Shown here: positions 34,368 to 43,425 of the stretch, piece after piece
Layout: every line of letters starts with the position of its first letter
Position numbering within the stretch: position 1 is the first letter of the stretch
Assembly: GCA_964565925.1 (NCBI GenBank)
Contig: CAZMGV010000002.1
Span: forward strand, 310,001 to 374,000
Direction of reading: 5' to 3'
DNA from: CAZMGV01 sp964565925
Lineage (GTDB): Bacteria > JAGRBM01 > JAHCIT01
DNA: 64,000 bases
Translations under genes and position numbers: made by a program
The notes under the pieces: generated by a model
Told to the model about the DNA's origin: nothing
The model's input: the letters and a program-made list of their open reading frames with translations, nothing else
Databases searched by the model: none

Positions 34368-35557
34368 AGTGTATCCCCCGTTCCCAGCACGATAGTCCCG
34401 GTGGATGAAAGTATTCCGCCGCAGCCGTGCGCCACGGCAATCCTGGCGTCCTTGACCTGCCGCTTGCCACACTCCCGGCGGAGCTGCCGCACGGCTTCGA
34501 CGAGAATGAACATCCCGTACATTCCCGGATGGGTGTAGGAGAGCCCCCCGCCATTAGTGTTGGTGGGAAGAGAACCGCCCGGACCGAGCCGGTTTCCTTC
34601 GACAAATCGCCCACCTTCCCCCTTGGGGCAAAAGCCGAGATCCTCGAGGTGCAGAAGCTGCGTGATGGTGAAGGAGTCGTAGGACTCCAGAACGTTCACG
34701 TCCTTGTGCGCGATCCCGGCCATGGCGAATGCACGCGGGCCGGATACCGCACCGGCAGTGGTCGTAAGGTCCGGCATCTGCGAGATCATCATGCCGTGGT
34801 CGTGGTGAGTCGCCGCGCCCAGTACGTAGACAGGTGCTTTCTTGAGATCCCTGGCCCGTTCGGCGCTGGTCATGACGAGCGCGCCTGCACCGTCGGTGAC
34901 GAGACAGCAGTCGAGCTTATGGAGCGGCTCGGCGACATACGGCGAGCCAAGAACGTCGTCAACTGTAATAGGTTCCCGGTAGCGGGCATTGGGATTCATG
35001 CAGGCCCACTGCCGCGTCGAAACGGCGATCTGGGCCAGCTGCTCCGGCGTGGTGCCGTATTCGGCCATGTGGCGGCTCGCCGCCAAGGCGTAGGAACCAG
35101 CTGGAGCGAGCAACCCATAGGGCAGTTCCCACTCAAGCTGAGGCGTCAGGCTCATGGAGCCCATACCGCCATCTTTCGGCTTGGACCCTGACTTGCTCTT
35201 TTCCTTCTTGCGGGCCGGCGTAGCCGCGTAGACGATCACAGCCACCTTGCAGAGTCCGAATGCAATGGCCATGGCGGCATGCTCGACCAGGACCTCAAAG
35301 CTTGAACCGCCGGTCATGGTGTTATCGGTATAGGTGGGACGAATGCCTAAATGTTCCGCCAGCTCCATTGATGGCATCAGGCGGCCGGTGCAAAGAAGTC
35401 CGTCAACGTCCGGGAACCCGAGACCAGCATCATCGAGTGCTTCGCGAATCATCCGGACTTCAAGCTGCCGGACAGATTCGCCAAGCACGCCGGTCGGAGA
35501 TGCTGCATCGGCGGCACCGACTATGGCAGCGCGGCCACGCAACGAGATGTCATTCAC
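34364..35557 (-). CDS. Thiolase-like protein lacking the nucleophilic Cys (Ltp2-like aldolase)
   Basis: The 397-residue product has a thiolase fold, but the segment that normally holds the catalytic Cys reads NTMTGGSSFEVLV. The later parts LESYDSFTITQLLHLEDLGF and GGGLSYTHPGMYG keep tyrosines and histidine as in Ltp2, a retro-aldolase that releases propionyl-CoA from the sterol side chain. It overlaps the DUF35 gene by four bases. Retro-aldol cleavage of a tertiary beta-hydroxyacyl-CoA is the likely role (inference). Confidence 0.82.
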   Translation of the reverse strand: MNDISLRGRAAIVGAADAASPTGVLGESVRQLEVRMIREALDDAGLGFPDVDGLLCTGRLMPSMELAEHLGIRPTYTDNTMTGGSSFEVLVEHAAMAIAFGLCKVAVIVYAATPARKKEKSKSGSKPKDGGMGSMSLTPQLEWELPYGLLAPAGSYALAASRHMAEYGTTPEQLAQIAVSTRQWACMNPNARYREPITVDDVLGSPYVAEPLHKLDCCLVTDGAGALVMTSAERARDLKKAPVYVLGAATHHDHGMMISQMPDLTTTAGAVSGPRAFAMAGIAHKDVNVLESYDSFTITQLLHLEDLGFCPKGEGGRFVEGNRLGPGGSLPTNTNGGGLSYTHPGMYGMFILVEAVRQLRRECGKRQVKDARIAVAHGCGGILSSTGTIVLGTGDTL

Positions 35558-35599
35558 GTATTTCTCCTGCGCTGGTTTCCGTCGCTGCCCGATCGCCGG

Positions 35600-35797
35600 T
35601 CAGTTTTCGATCAGCTCTTCGTAATCCGCTTTCTTGACGTGACAGACCGGACAGGTCCAGGTCGCCGGGATATCCTCCCAACGCGTGCCCGGAGGAATCC
35701 CGGAATGGGGATCGCCAAACTCCTCGTCGTAGACGTGGCCGCAGATCACGCACTCAAACTTTCGCCAGGGAATTGTCTGCGCGGCGCGATCATCCAT
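35600..35797 (-). CDS. Rubredoxin
   Basis: The 65-residue protein has the two iron-binding knuckles CVICG and CPVC separated by the usual spacing, with VYDEEFGDPHSGIPPGTRWE and WTCPVC between and around them. Rubredoxins carry one electron and serve alkane hydroxylases and some other oxygenases. It lies directly downstream of three P450 genes in the same operon and is the only small electron carrier there, making it a candidate redox partner. Confidence 0.93.
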   Translation of the reverse strand: MDDRAAQTIPWRKFECVICGHVYDEEFGDPHSGIPPGTRWEDIPATWTCPVCHVKKADYEELIEN

Positions 35798-35842
35798 CTC
35801 GAATCCCCTTTACCTGGTTTGGTGTCGCCTCAAGCCTAAAGC

Positions 35843-37090
35843 TCACGCCGCCGCCTTGGCAACGCGGCACCGCATGGGAAGGTGCTTGACGCCGCCCACG
35901 AAATTCGAGGCCAGATACTGGACTTCACCCGTCCGCTCAATGGAGTCGATATCCAGGCGGGGAATAAACTCCTCGAAAAACACCTGCATTTCCATCCGCG
36001 CGAGCGAAGCGCCCAGGCAGAAGTGCTCCCCGATCCCGAAGCCAAGATGCGGGTTGGGATCCCGGTCGACACGGAAGGCGAAGGGGTCCTTGAACACTTC
36101 CTCGTCCCGGTTCGCCGAGCCGTAGAAAAGGCACACCGACTCGCCCTTTTTGATGGTTGTCCCGCGGATCTCGTAATCTTCGGTTGCCGTGCGGCCGAAC
36201 TGGTTGACCGGGCTTGTCCATCGAATCATTTCCTCGACCGCACTTTTCACGAGATCAGGATTCTTCTGCAGCTTTCGAATCTCGCCAGGATTCTCGATCA
36301 GCATATGCATACCCCCACTCATCGCCGTGCGCGTCGTTTCGTGCCCCGCGGTGAGGATGATGATGTAGTAACCAACGGATTCCATTGCGCCCAGTGGCTT
36401 CCCATTGATCACTCCGTTGGCGATGGCTGACGCCAGATCTTCGCCGGGGTTCTTTCGGCGTTCATCGTCGAGTCTCTTGAAATACTGGAATGCCTCCATG
36501 AACATCTTCATCGTATCGCTGGGGTCTTTGCCACGCTGGAATTCGGAGTCTTCGGATCCGAACACCTCGTTGGCAAGCTTGATAAGGTAGCCTTCCTCGC
36601 TCTCCGGGAGTCCCAGGATGTGCGAGATCAGGCGCACCGGATGAATGGCTCCGACATCGAATACGAAGTCCCCTTCCCATGTTCCCGCTGAAGCCATCAT
36701 TTCCACCAGATCAATGGCAGACTGCCGCATGCGGTCTTCGAGCTTCTTGACGTTTCGCGGAACGAACCAGTTATTGACAAGTTTACGATAGGCGCGGTGA
36801 TCGGGCGGATCCATCTGGATGAGCCCGCGGGCGGGGATGGCTTTCATCAGTTGTTCACGCACCCTTGGCCCGATGACCGATCTGGGCGCGTTAATGAACT
36901 TGTCCGGCTGGGTCGAGATCTCCGTGATGTCGGCATGTTTCACAATGGCATAAAACGGATCGTACCCTTTAGGTTCCAGGCAGACCAGGGTGGGCAGAGC
37001 GCGAAGCTCCGTCCAGCGATCATGAGGAAACCACTGCCGAGCTGCTCGATTGGGACTCATGACGTCATGCGCAATTTGTTTGAGGTCCAT
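35843..37090 (-). CDS. Cytochrome P450, copy 1 of three
   Basis: This 415-residue soluble P450 has the I-helix AGHETTR, the K-helix ExxR (EEMIRW) and the heme loop GFGIGEHFCLG with the Cys ligand. It starts MDLKQIAHDVMSPNRAARQW. The family lies among bacterial class I P450s that hydroxylate terpenoid or steroid substrates; the CYP number cannot be given by eye. It is the most downstream of three tandem paralogues, 45 bases before the rubredoxin gene. Confidence 0.95.
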   Translation of the reverse strand: MDLKQIAHDVMSPNRAARQWFPHDRWTELRALPTLVCLEPKGYDPFYAIVKHADITEISTQPDKFINAPRSVIGPRVREQLMKAIPARGLIQMDPPDHRAYRKLVNNWFVPRNVKKLEDRMRQSAIDLVEMMASAGTWEGDFVFDVGAIHPVRLISHILGLPESEEGYLIKLANEVFGSEDSEFQRGKDPSDTMKMFMEAFQYFKRLDDERRKNPGEDLASAIANGVINGKPLGAMESVGYYIIILTAGHETTRTAMSGGMHMLIENPGEIRKLQKNPDLVKSAVEEMIRWTSPVNQFGRTATEDYEIRGTTIKKGESVCLFYGSANRDEEVFKDPFAFRVDRDPNPHLGFGIGEHFCLGASLARMEMQVFFEEFIPRLDIDSIERTGEVQYLASNFVGGVKHLPMRCRVAKAAA

Positions 37091-37152
37091 CTCTTCGTCC
37101 TTCTGATTCCTGCCCTCTCCCCGTGGGAAGTCGGGCGGAGCTGGGGTGCTAC

Positions 37153-38406
37153 TCAGGCTGCTGCTTTTGCGATGCGACATCGCATGGGGAGATGCTTGAC
37201 CCCGCCCACAAAATTCGAGGCCATGTACTGGACATCGCCGGTTTGCTCGATCGAATCGACATCGACGCGCCGGACGAACTCTTCGAAGAAGACTTTCATC
37301 TCCAGCCTGGCCAGGGATGCGCCCAGGCAGAAGTGCTCCCCGATTCCGAAGCCAAGATGCGGGTTGGGATCCCGGTCGGCACGGAAGGCGAAGGGATCCT
37401 TGAAGACTTCCTCGTCCCGGTTGGCTGAGCCGTAAAACTGGCACACCGACTCGCCGGCCTTTATCGTCACCCCGCGAATTTGGTAGTCCTCTACCGCCGT
37501 GCGGCCGAACTGGCTAACCGGACTCGCCCATCGGATCATTTCTTCGATTGCTGAGTCCATCAGACCCGGATTTTCCTGGAGTTTCCTAAGCTCGCCAGGA
37601 TTCTGCAGGAGTGCGTGCATCCCGCCGCTCATCGCGGTACGGGTGGTCTCGTGCCCCGCCGTCAAGATTACAATGAGATAGCCGTAGACCCCCATGGGCG
37701 GAAGTAATTCGCCGTTGATCTTCGCATTGGAAATGACCGAAGCCAGGTCTTCAGTCGGATTCGCCCTACGATCGCGCATGAGCTTGCCGAAATAGATAAT
37801 CGCGTCCCGGAAGGATTCCATCAGTCCCTTGAGACCGTCCCCGCTGGCCCTTCCGAATTCTTTATCCTCGGAACCGAAGGTTTCGTTAGCCAGCTTAATC
37901 AGGTATCCCTCGTCTTCGTCGGGCAGGCCCAGAAGATGCGTGATGAGGCGCACCGGATGGATGGCCGCTATATCGAAGACAAAATCACCGCTCCAAGTTC
38001 CAGATGCCGCCATCATGTCGACCAGGGCCACGGCCGATCTGCGCATGCGATCTTCGAGTTTATTGATATTCCGGGGCACGAACCACGGGTTGACAACTTT
38101 CCGGTAGTCGCGGTGTTCGGGCGGATCCATGTTCAGAAGCGTGCGAGCCGGATTGCTGTTGACCCACTTCTCCATCGCCCGGGTCTGCACAAAGGGGCGC
38201 GGTTTGCTGAGAAACTTGTCCGGTTGGGTGGAGATCTCCGTGATGTCCGCGTGCTTCACAATCGCCCAGAACGGATCGATATTCTCAGGCTCCAGCCGGA
38301 CGAGCGTCGGCTGGGCGCGAAGCTCGGTATAGAATTCATGCGGAAACCAGTTTTTACCTATATATTTTGCGTTCAGTATATTATTGGCGATGTACTGCTT
38401 GTCCAT
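37153..38406 (-). CDS. Cytochrome P450, copy 2 of three
   Basis: The 417-residue product is a paralogue of its neighbours. It has AGHETTRTAMSGGMH in the I-helix, EEMIRW and GFGIGEHFCLGASLAR. It begins MDKQYIANNILNAKYIGKNW; a longer in-frame start upstream lacks homology with copies 1 and 3. Differences concentrate in the F-G region and the B-C loop (PRPFVQTRAMEKW), which contact substrate in P450s, so substrate range may differ. Confidence 0.95.
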   Translation of the reverse strand: MDKQYIANNILNAKYIGKNWFPHEFYTELRAQPTLVRLEPENIDPFWAIVKHADITEISTQPDKFLSKPRPFVQTRAMEKWVNSNPARTLLNMDPPEHRDYRKVVNPWFVPRNINKLEDRMRRSAVALVDMMAASGTWSGDFVFDIAAIHPVRLITHLLGLPDEDEGYLIKLANETFGSEDKEFGRASGDGLKGLMESFRDAIIYFGKLMRDRRANPTEDLASVISNAKINGELLPPMGVYGYLIVILTAGHETTRTAMSGGMHALLQNPGELRKLQENPGLMDSAIEEMIRWASPVSQFGRTAVEDYQIRGVTIKAGESVCQFYGSANRDEEVFKDPFAFRADRDPNPHLGFGIGEHFCLGASLARLEMKVFFEEFVRRVDVDSIEQTGDVQYMASNFVGGVKHLPMRCRIAKAAA

Positions 38407-38465
38407 TTGATCATCCTTCCCGGCTCCGATCAGCTTCGTGCCAATATGCAAGGGGTGCGTTCTAT

Positions 38466-39713
38466 TTATGCCGCCGCTTTTGTGATGCGGCATTTCATTG
38501 GCAGGTGTTTCACCCCACCCACGAAGAACGTGGACATGTATTCGGCATCTCCGGTCTGCTCGATGGAGTCCACGTCCACGCGCCTGATGAACTCCTCGAA
38601 AAAGACATTCATCTCCAGGCGGGCGAGCGACGCTCCCAGACAGAAATGCTCTCCGATACCGAACCCGAGGTGAGGATTGGGGTTTCGATCAATCCGGAAC
38701 GCGAACGGGTCTTCAAAGATTTCCTCGTCCCGGTTGGCCGCGCCGTAGAACAGACACACCGACTGCCCTTTCCTGATCGTCACGCCGCGAAGGTTGTAGT
38801 CCTCCACCGCCGTGCGGCCGAACTGGCTGACGGGACTGGTCCAGCGGATCATCTCTTCCACTGCCGCCTCCACGAGATCCGGATTGGCTTTGAGTTTGCG
38901 CAGCTCTGCCGGGTTCTGCATGAGTGCGTGCATTCCGCCACTCATTGCGGTACGCGTGGTCTCATGTCCGGCCGTCAGAATGATGAAGTAGTATCCGATG
39001 GCCTCCATCATACCTATGGGCTTGCCGTTGATCTCGGCGGTGGCAATGGCCGAAGCCAGGTCTTCACCGGGGTTTTTCCTGCGCGCCTGAAGCAGCTCGT
39101 TGAAATATCTCATGACCTGCATGAGCTGCCCCATCATATCGGTTTCAGTCCCGTCCCCCCCCCTGAATTCCGGGTCTTCGGTTCCGAAAGCCTGGTTGGC
39201 GATTTCGATCAGACGCTTTTCCTCGGTATCAGGAAGATCAAAGAGGTGCGTGATGAGCCGCAGGGGGTGAATGGCTGCGATATCGAAAACGAAGTCACCG
39301 CTCCAGGTGCCCGAGGCGGACATCATGTCAACAAGGTCCGTCGCAGAGCGGCGCATGCGGTCTTCGAGCAGCTTGATATTGCGAGGCACGAACCACGCAT
39401 TGACAAATCTGCGATAGGCGCGGTGCTCGGGCGGGTCCATGTTGATGAGCATCTTCGGAGCGGCCGCCTGCAACCTGTCTCTGATACGGTCTGAAATGAT
39501 CGTTCGGGGTGCGTTGATGAACTTGTCCGGCTGGGTCGAAATTTCCGTAATATCCGCGTGCTTCACGATGGCCCAGAACGGATTGAATCCTTCGGGTTCG
39601 AGCCAGGTCAACGTCGGCCGGGCGCGAAGCTCCGTGTAGAGGTCGTGCGGGAACCAGTTTTTCCCTATCCGCTGGGCGTTCAAAATATTATTGGCGATGT
39701 AATTGTCGTCCAT
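38466..39713 (-). CDS. Cytochrome P450, copy 3 of three
   Basis: This 415-residue P450 starts MDDNYIANNILNAQRIGKNW and shares most conserved blocks with copy 2, including AGHETTRTAMSGGMHAL and GFGIGEHFCLGASLARLEM. It is nearest the thiolase gene and is first of the three to be transcribed. No ferredoxin or ferredoxin reductase gene is near, so the electron donor is either the rubredoxin or a distant system. A monooxygenase role in the first oxidation of a hydrophobic substrate is likely. Confidence 0.95.
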   Translation of the reverse strand: MDDNYIANNILNAQRIGKNWFPHDLYTELRARPTLTWLEPEGFNPFWAIVKHADITEISTQPDKFINAPRTIISDRIRDRLQAAAPKMLINMDPPEHRAYRRFVNAWFVPRNIKLLEDRMRRSATDLVDMMSASGTWSGDFVFDIAAIHPLRLITHLFDLPDTEEKRLIEIANQAFGTEDPEFRGGDGTETDMMGQLMQVMRYFNELLQARRKNPGEDLASAIATAEINGKPIGMMEAIGYYFIILTAGHETTRTAMSGGMHALMQNPAELRKLKANPDLVEAAVEEMIRWTSPVSQFGRTAVEDYNLRGVTIRKGQSVCLFYGAANRDEEIFEDPFAFRIDRNPNPHLGFGIGEHFCLGASLARLEMNVFFEEFIRRVDVDSIEQTGDAEYMSTFFVGGVKHLPMKCRITKAAA

Positions 39714-39757
39714 TTCGCGCTCCCCTCAATTCGAGGCGGTCTCCTGGTTTCCCCATG

Positions 39758-40954
39758 CTAGAACTGCGCCTTGCGGTACATGGTGACAACCGCGGCACCG
39801 CCGAGGCCCAGGTTATGCTGCAGGGCGACCTTGGCGTCCGTTACCTGGCGCTTGTCGGCTTGGCCTCGAAGCTGCCAGTTGAGCTCGGCGCACTGTGCAA
39901 GACCCGTCGCACCCAGGGGATGGCCCTTGGAGATGAGTCCCCCGGAGGGGTTCACCACGCATTTGCCGCCATAGGTAAAGGCATTCTTGTCGATATATTC
40001 GCCCGCCTTGCCCTCCGGGCAGAGGCCGAGCGCCTCGTAGGTGAGCAGCTCGTTGGCGCTGAAACAGTCGTGCAGTTCGATGACGTCGACCTCGTCAATG
40101 CCGACGCCGGCCTGCGCGTAGACGGACTTCGAGGCGCGCTGGGTCATGCCGTAGCCGACGATGTAGCGGCAATCCTGCTCGAGGGTTTCCGGACCGTCGG
40201 TAGACATGGCCATGCCGATTATCTCGACGGCCTTGTCCTGAAGGTTGTTTTTCTTGACGAACTCCTCGCTTGCCAGGATTGCGCAGCCCGCCCCGTCGGA
40301 AGTGGGGCAGCACTGGAGCTTCGTCAGTGGTTCGTAGACCATCGGCGCGTCCAGGATGTCCTTGAGGCTGTATTCCTCCTGGAACTGCGAGTAGGGGTTG
40401 TTCACCGAGTGCTTGTGGTTCTTCCAGCCGATCTTGGCGAAATGTTCGGCCGTTGTTCCGAACTTCTCCATGTGGTCACGGCCGCCGTTTCCGAACATCT
40501 GCGGCGCGGGGGGCTTGGGCTGGAAGCCGCGGAGCTTCACCATCCGCAGTGCGGCGTCCCGGAACGGCGGCGTGTGATCGGGGAAGTGCCCCTTCAAGGA
40601 GCCCTTCTCCATCTTCTCGAAGCCGATAGCCATGGTGCAGTCGGCGAGCCCGCCTTCGATGAACTGCTTGGCCATGAACAGCGCTGTAGAGCCAGTCGAG
40701 CAATTGTTATTGACGTTGTAGACGGGCACACCCGTATAGCCGAACTGGTAGACGGCCGTCTCGCCGCAGGTGGAGTCGCCATAGACATAGCCGGCAGCCA
40801 CCTGCTGAACTTTGTCGTAGGAGATACCTGCGTCTTTCAGCGCCTTTTCGCCGGCTTCCTTCGCCATTTGCGGGTAGTTCCATTCCTTACCCCTGGCGCC
40901 GGGTTTTTCGAACTTTGTCATTCCAACGCCTACCACAAATACTTTTCTGCTCAC
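39758..40954 (-). CDS. SCP-x type thiolase
   Basis: The 398-residue thiolase has the nucleophile Cys in NNNCSTGSTAL, His in ELHDCFSANEL and the GHPLGATG block at the C-terminus. It matches the sterol-carrier-protein-x (lipid transfer protein) thiolase group, which removes propionyl-CoA or acetyl-CoA from branched 3-ketoacyl-CoAs. The true C-terminal SCP2 domain is absent. It lies between the UbiB-like kinase and the P450s. Confidence 0.92.
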   Translation of the reverse strand: MSRKVFVVGVGMTKFEKPGARGKEWNYPQMAKEAGEKALKDAGISYDKVQQVAAGYVYGDSTCGETAVYQFGYTGVPVYNVNNNCSTGSTALFMAKQFIEGGLADCTMAIGFEKMEKGSLKGHFPDHTPPFRDAALRMVKLRGFQPKPPAPQMFGNGGRDHMEKFGTTAEHFAKIGWKNHKHSVNNPYSQFQEEYSLKDILDAPMVYEPLTKLQCCPTSDGAGCAILASEEFVKKNNLQDKAVEIIGMAMSTDGPETLEQDCRYIVGYGMTQRASKSVYAQAGVGIDEVDVIELHDCFSANELLTYEALGLCPEGKAGEYIDKNAFTYGGKCVVNPSGGLISKGHPLGATGLAQCAELNWQLRGQADKRQVTDAKVALQHNLGLGGAAVVTMYRKAQF

Positions 40955-41027
40955 TGCGAATACTCCTTTGGTTTTGTCGTCTCTTTCGCTTGTGCGATTC
41001 AGGTTCAGGTTCCCATTCGGGCAATTC

Positions 41028-42317
41028 TCAATTCACTGCTGCGGCGATTTGTCCACTCATGCGTTCGGCTATGAATTTCTGCCCGGCGGCCTCGAATGGC
41101 AGCCCTGGGTCAAGCATGCCGGTGAGTCCTTCAAGGACAATGATGGAAAGGAAGATGTTCGTGAGCCTGGGGTCCGTGCGAATGCGGTACCGCCTCATGA
41201 TGTCGAGCAGCTCGACGATGGCCTGGGTGGTCTCGAATTCCTGAATATTCTTTCCGGCATTCCGGTCAATGGAGGCGATCGTGTCGCGCTCAAATGCTGC
41301 GTAGTCGAGTTTCGCCGGGGGCGAAATTGCGCCTTCGAAGATGGCCTTCGCGCAGAGCTTGCCGTTCCGGGTCATCATTCCAATGAAATAATCGGTGACG
41401 TGCTTGCGCAGCTTCGCATCGCTCTCACTAGTGAGGCCCAGGTCCAGAAGCACGATCTCCCCGCCCTTGCGCACAAAGACGTTCCCCGGATGCATATCCG
41501 CGTGGACGAAGCCGTCGAGGAGGACCATCTGGAACAGTGCATCAAAGAGAGAGGCTGCAGCCACCGACTTGTCGCTCTGCGGAAGATCGGTTTCCTCCAC
41601 GCCCTGCAGGCCATCGATAAACTCCATCACAAGCAGGGCCTCGCTGCACAGTTCATCAATCAGATAGGGGATCTTGATGTGCTTTGCGTTTTTGAAGTTT
41701 CGTTGAAATCGGCGATTATTTTCGGCTTCGATTCGGAAATCGAGTTGTTTGTAGATGGCCTGAGAGAACTCGTTGACCATACTGGGCAGATCGACGGCGT
41801 CAGCACCCGGGATGAGACTCGCGAGCCGAGCAAAGATTCTGAGCACCAGGAGATCGTATTTGACACGCCGAATTTGACCGGGGCGGCGTACTTTTACCGC
41901 GACTTCTCGACCGTTGCGAAGTCTGGCGCGGTGTACATGCGCCACGCTCGCCGATGCGATCGGTGTCATTTCAAACTCAGAGAATACCTCTTCAATGGGC
42001 TTGTCGTAGGCCTGTTCCACGATCCCTGGTATCAGCTTTGTGTTGAAGGGTGCGACGTTGGAGCGCAGTCGCTTGAGCGCAGTGATAATTTCTGGCGGGA
42101 ATACATCTGGGCGCGTGCTCATCACTTGACCGACTTTCACGAAGGTGGCCCCCAGTGCCTCAAACAGGTCGGCCAGAAACTGCCCTGTCAGTTCAGCCAC
42201 CGATCCGCCGTAGCCGACAAGACGTCCCACCGTTGCCCTGTAGAGAAACCTTAGGGCATAGAGCACTCCGAAGGTGAAGAGCTCTCCAAGCCGGAATATA
42301 AACAGCAAGACTCCCAC
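41028..42317 (-). CDS. ABC1/UbiB family atypical kinase
   Basis: The 429-residue product has an N-terminal hydrophobic segment, then the ABC1 signature FVKVGQVMSTRPD (KxGQ), SASVAHVHRA in place of the Gly-rich loop, catalytic HADMHPGN and metal-binding LLDLG. UbiB-type proteins assist ubiquinone synthesis and lipid movement and show ATPase activity. Placed between SDR/ALDH and thiolase/P450 genes, it may help present a hydrophobic substrate to these enzymes (inference). Confidence 0.9.
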   Translation of the reverse strand: MGVLLFIFRLGELFTFGVLYALRFLYRATVGRLVGYGGSVAELTGQFLADLFEALGATFVKVGQVMSTRPDVFPPEIITALKRLRSNVAPFNTKLIPGIVEQAYDKPIEEVFSEFEMTPIASASVAHVHRARLRNGREVAVKVRRPGQIRRVKYDLLVLRIFARLASLIPGADAVDLPSMVNEFSQAIYKQLDFRIEAENNRRFQRNFKNAKHIKIPYLIDELCSEALLVMEFIDGLQGVEETDLPQSDKSVAAASLFDALFQMVLLDGFVHADMHPGNVFVRKGGEIVLLDLGLTSESDAKLRKHVTDYFIGMMTRNGKLCAKAIFEGAISPPAKLDYAAFERDTIASIDRNAGKNIQEFETTQAIVELLDIMRRYRIRTDPRLTNIFLSIIVLEGLTGMLDPGLPFEAAGQKFIAERMSGQIAAAVN

Positions 42318-42327
42318 TTCCGGAACC

Positions 42328-43425
42328 TCAATATTCCCTGGTCAAACCTTCGAGTTCGCGCGCCCCGTACTTCTGGAAGTCCGCAATAAATTTCGGGTCC
42401 TTGATCCGGCCTTCACGAATGAACCAGTCGAAGGCCTTGCAGACGGCCGTCTTCATGGGAGTGAACTCGAGCCCCAGCTCCTTTCGGGCCTTTTCATTGC
42501 TGAACCGGAAGTTCCGGGCAGTGTAACGAAGCGCTCCGCCCGTGAGCGCAGGCTTCTTCTGTGTCTTCCAGGCCTTCTGTTCGAGGTAGTCCCCGATGGG
42601 GGCGGCCATCTCCATGATGCCGGGAGAAATGGCGATCGGGCTGTTCTTCCGGCCAACCGCTTCCGCTACGGTCTGCATGAACTCGCTCATCTTGATGTTT
42701 GCGTTGGTCAGGATGTAGCGCTCGCCGTTCTTGCCCTTCTTTTCGGCAAGCAGGTGCCCGCGTGCGACGTCGTCCACGTCCACGACAGACATGTAGTTGT
42801 CCGGCAGGACGCGTGGCATCGATTTGGCCGCCATCAGGAGGAGTTTTCCGGTTGGTGTGGGTCCGATATCCCCTGCGCCATAAGGCATGCCGGGACAACA
42901 AAAGCTGATGTCGAGACCGTTATTGCAGAAGGTCAGCGCTTCCTGCTCGGAAAGCCACTTCGAACGCGCGTAGTCCATGTTGGTGGACCAGGCGTTAAAC
43001 CGCGTCTTCTCATCCGCCATCCCGTCCGGAACCATCCCCAGGGCCACGACGGACGATGTATACACCAGCTTTTCAACGTTATTGCGCAGTGCCTCCCAGA
43101 GGAGGTTCATCGAACCGATGCAGTTCACCTCGAACATGGTCTCCGGCCGCGGCAGCCAATCTGTGTAAATAGCTGCCAGATGGAAAATGCGCGAGCACCC
43201 TTTGACGGCTCCTTTGAGGGTTTCGCGGGCTGTAAGATTTCCCTCCACAATTTCGACGTCCAGCTCTTTGAGGTTGCGGGTATCTTCTCCCGGGAGGATC
43301 ATGACCCGGACCTCGCGGCCTTCCTTGAGCAGACCGCGGACCACATGAGATCCGATGAAACCGGCCCCGCCAGTCACAAGGGTTTTGCCGGTGATTCTGG
43401 TTCCGCTATTCGTTGCTGTTACCAT
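42328..43425 (-). CDS. NAD(P)-dependent epimerase/3-beta-HSD-like (extended SDR)
   Basis: This 365-residue extended SDR has TGGAGFIGSHVV near residue 17 and YARSK as the Tyr-Lys pair. It is a clear paralogue of the epimerase at 12828-13856 (shared HLAAIY, MFEVNCIGSMN). In a steroid-type cluster such enzymes often act as 3-beta-hydroxysteroid dehydrogenases, but a sugar epimerase cannot be excluded. Its start overlaps the end of the aldehyde dehydrogenase gene by 20 bases. Confidence 0.85.
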   Translation of the reverse strand: MVTATNSGTRITGKTLVTGGAGFIGSHVVRGLLKEGREVRVMILPGEDTRNLKELDVEIVEGNLTARETLKGAVKGCSRIFHLAAIYTDWLPRPETMFEVNCIGSMNLLWEALRNNVEKLVYTSSVVALGMVPDGMADEKTRFNAWSTNMDYARSKWLSEQEALTFCNNGLDISFCCPGMPYGAGDIGPTPTGKLLLMAAKSMPRVLPDNYMSVVDVDDVARGHLLAEKKGKNGERYILTNANIKMSEFMQTVAEAVGRKNSPIAISPGIMEMAAPIGDYLEQKAWKTQKKPALTGGALRYTARNFRFSNEKARKELGLEFTPMKTAVCKAFDWFIREGRIKDPKFIADFQKYGARELEGLTREY

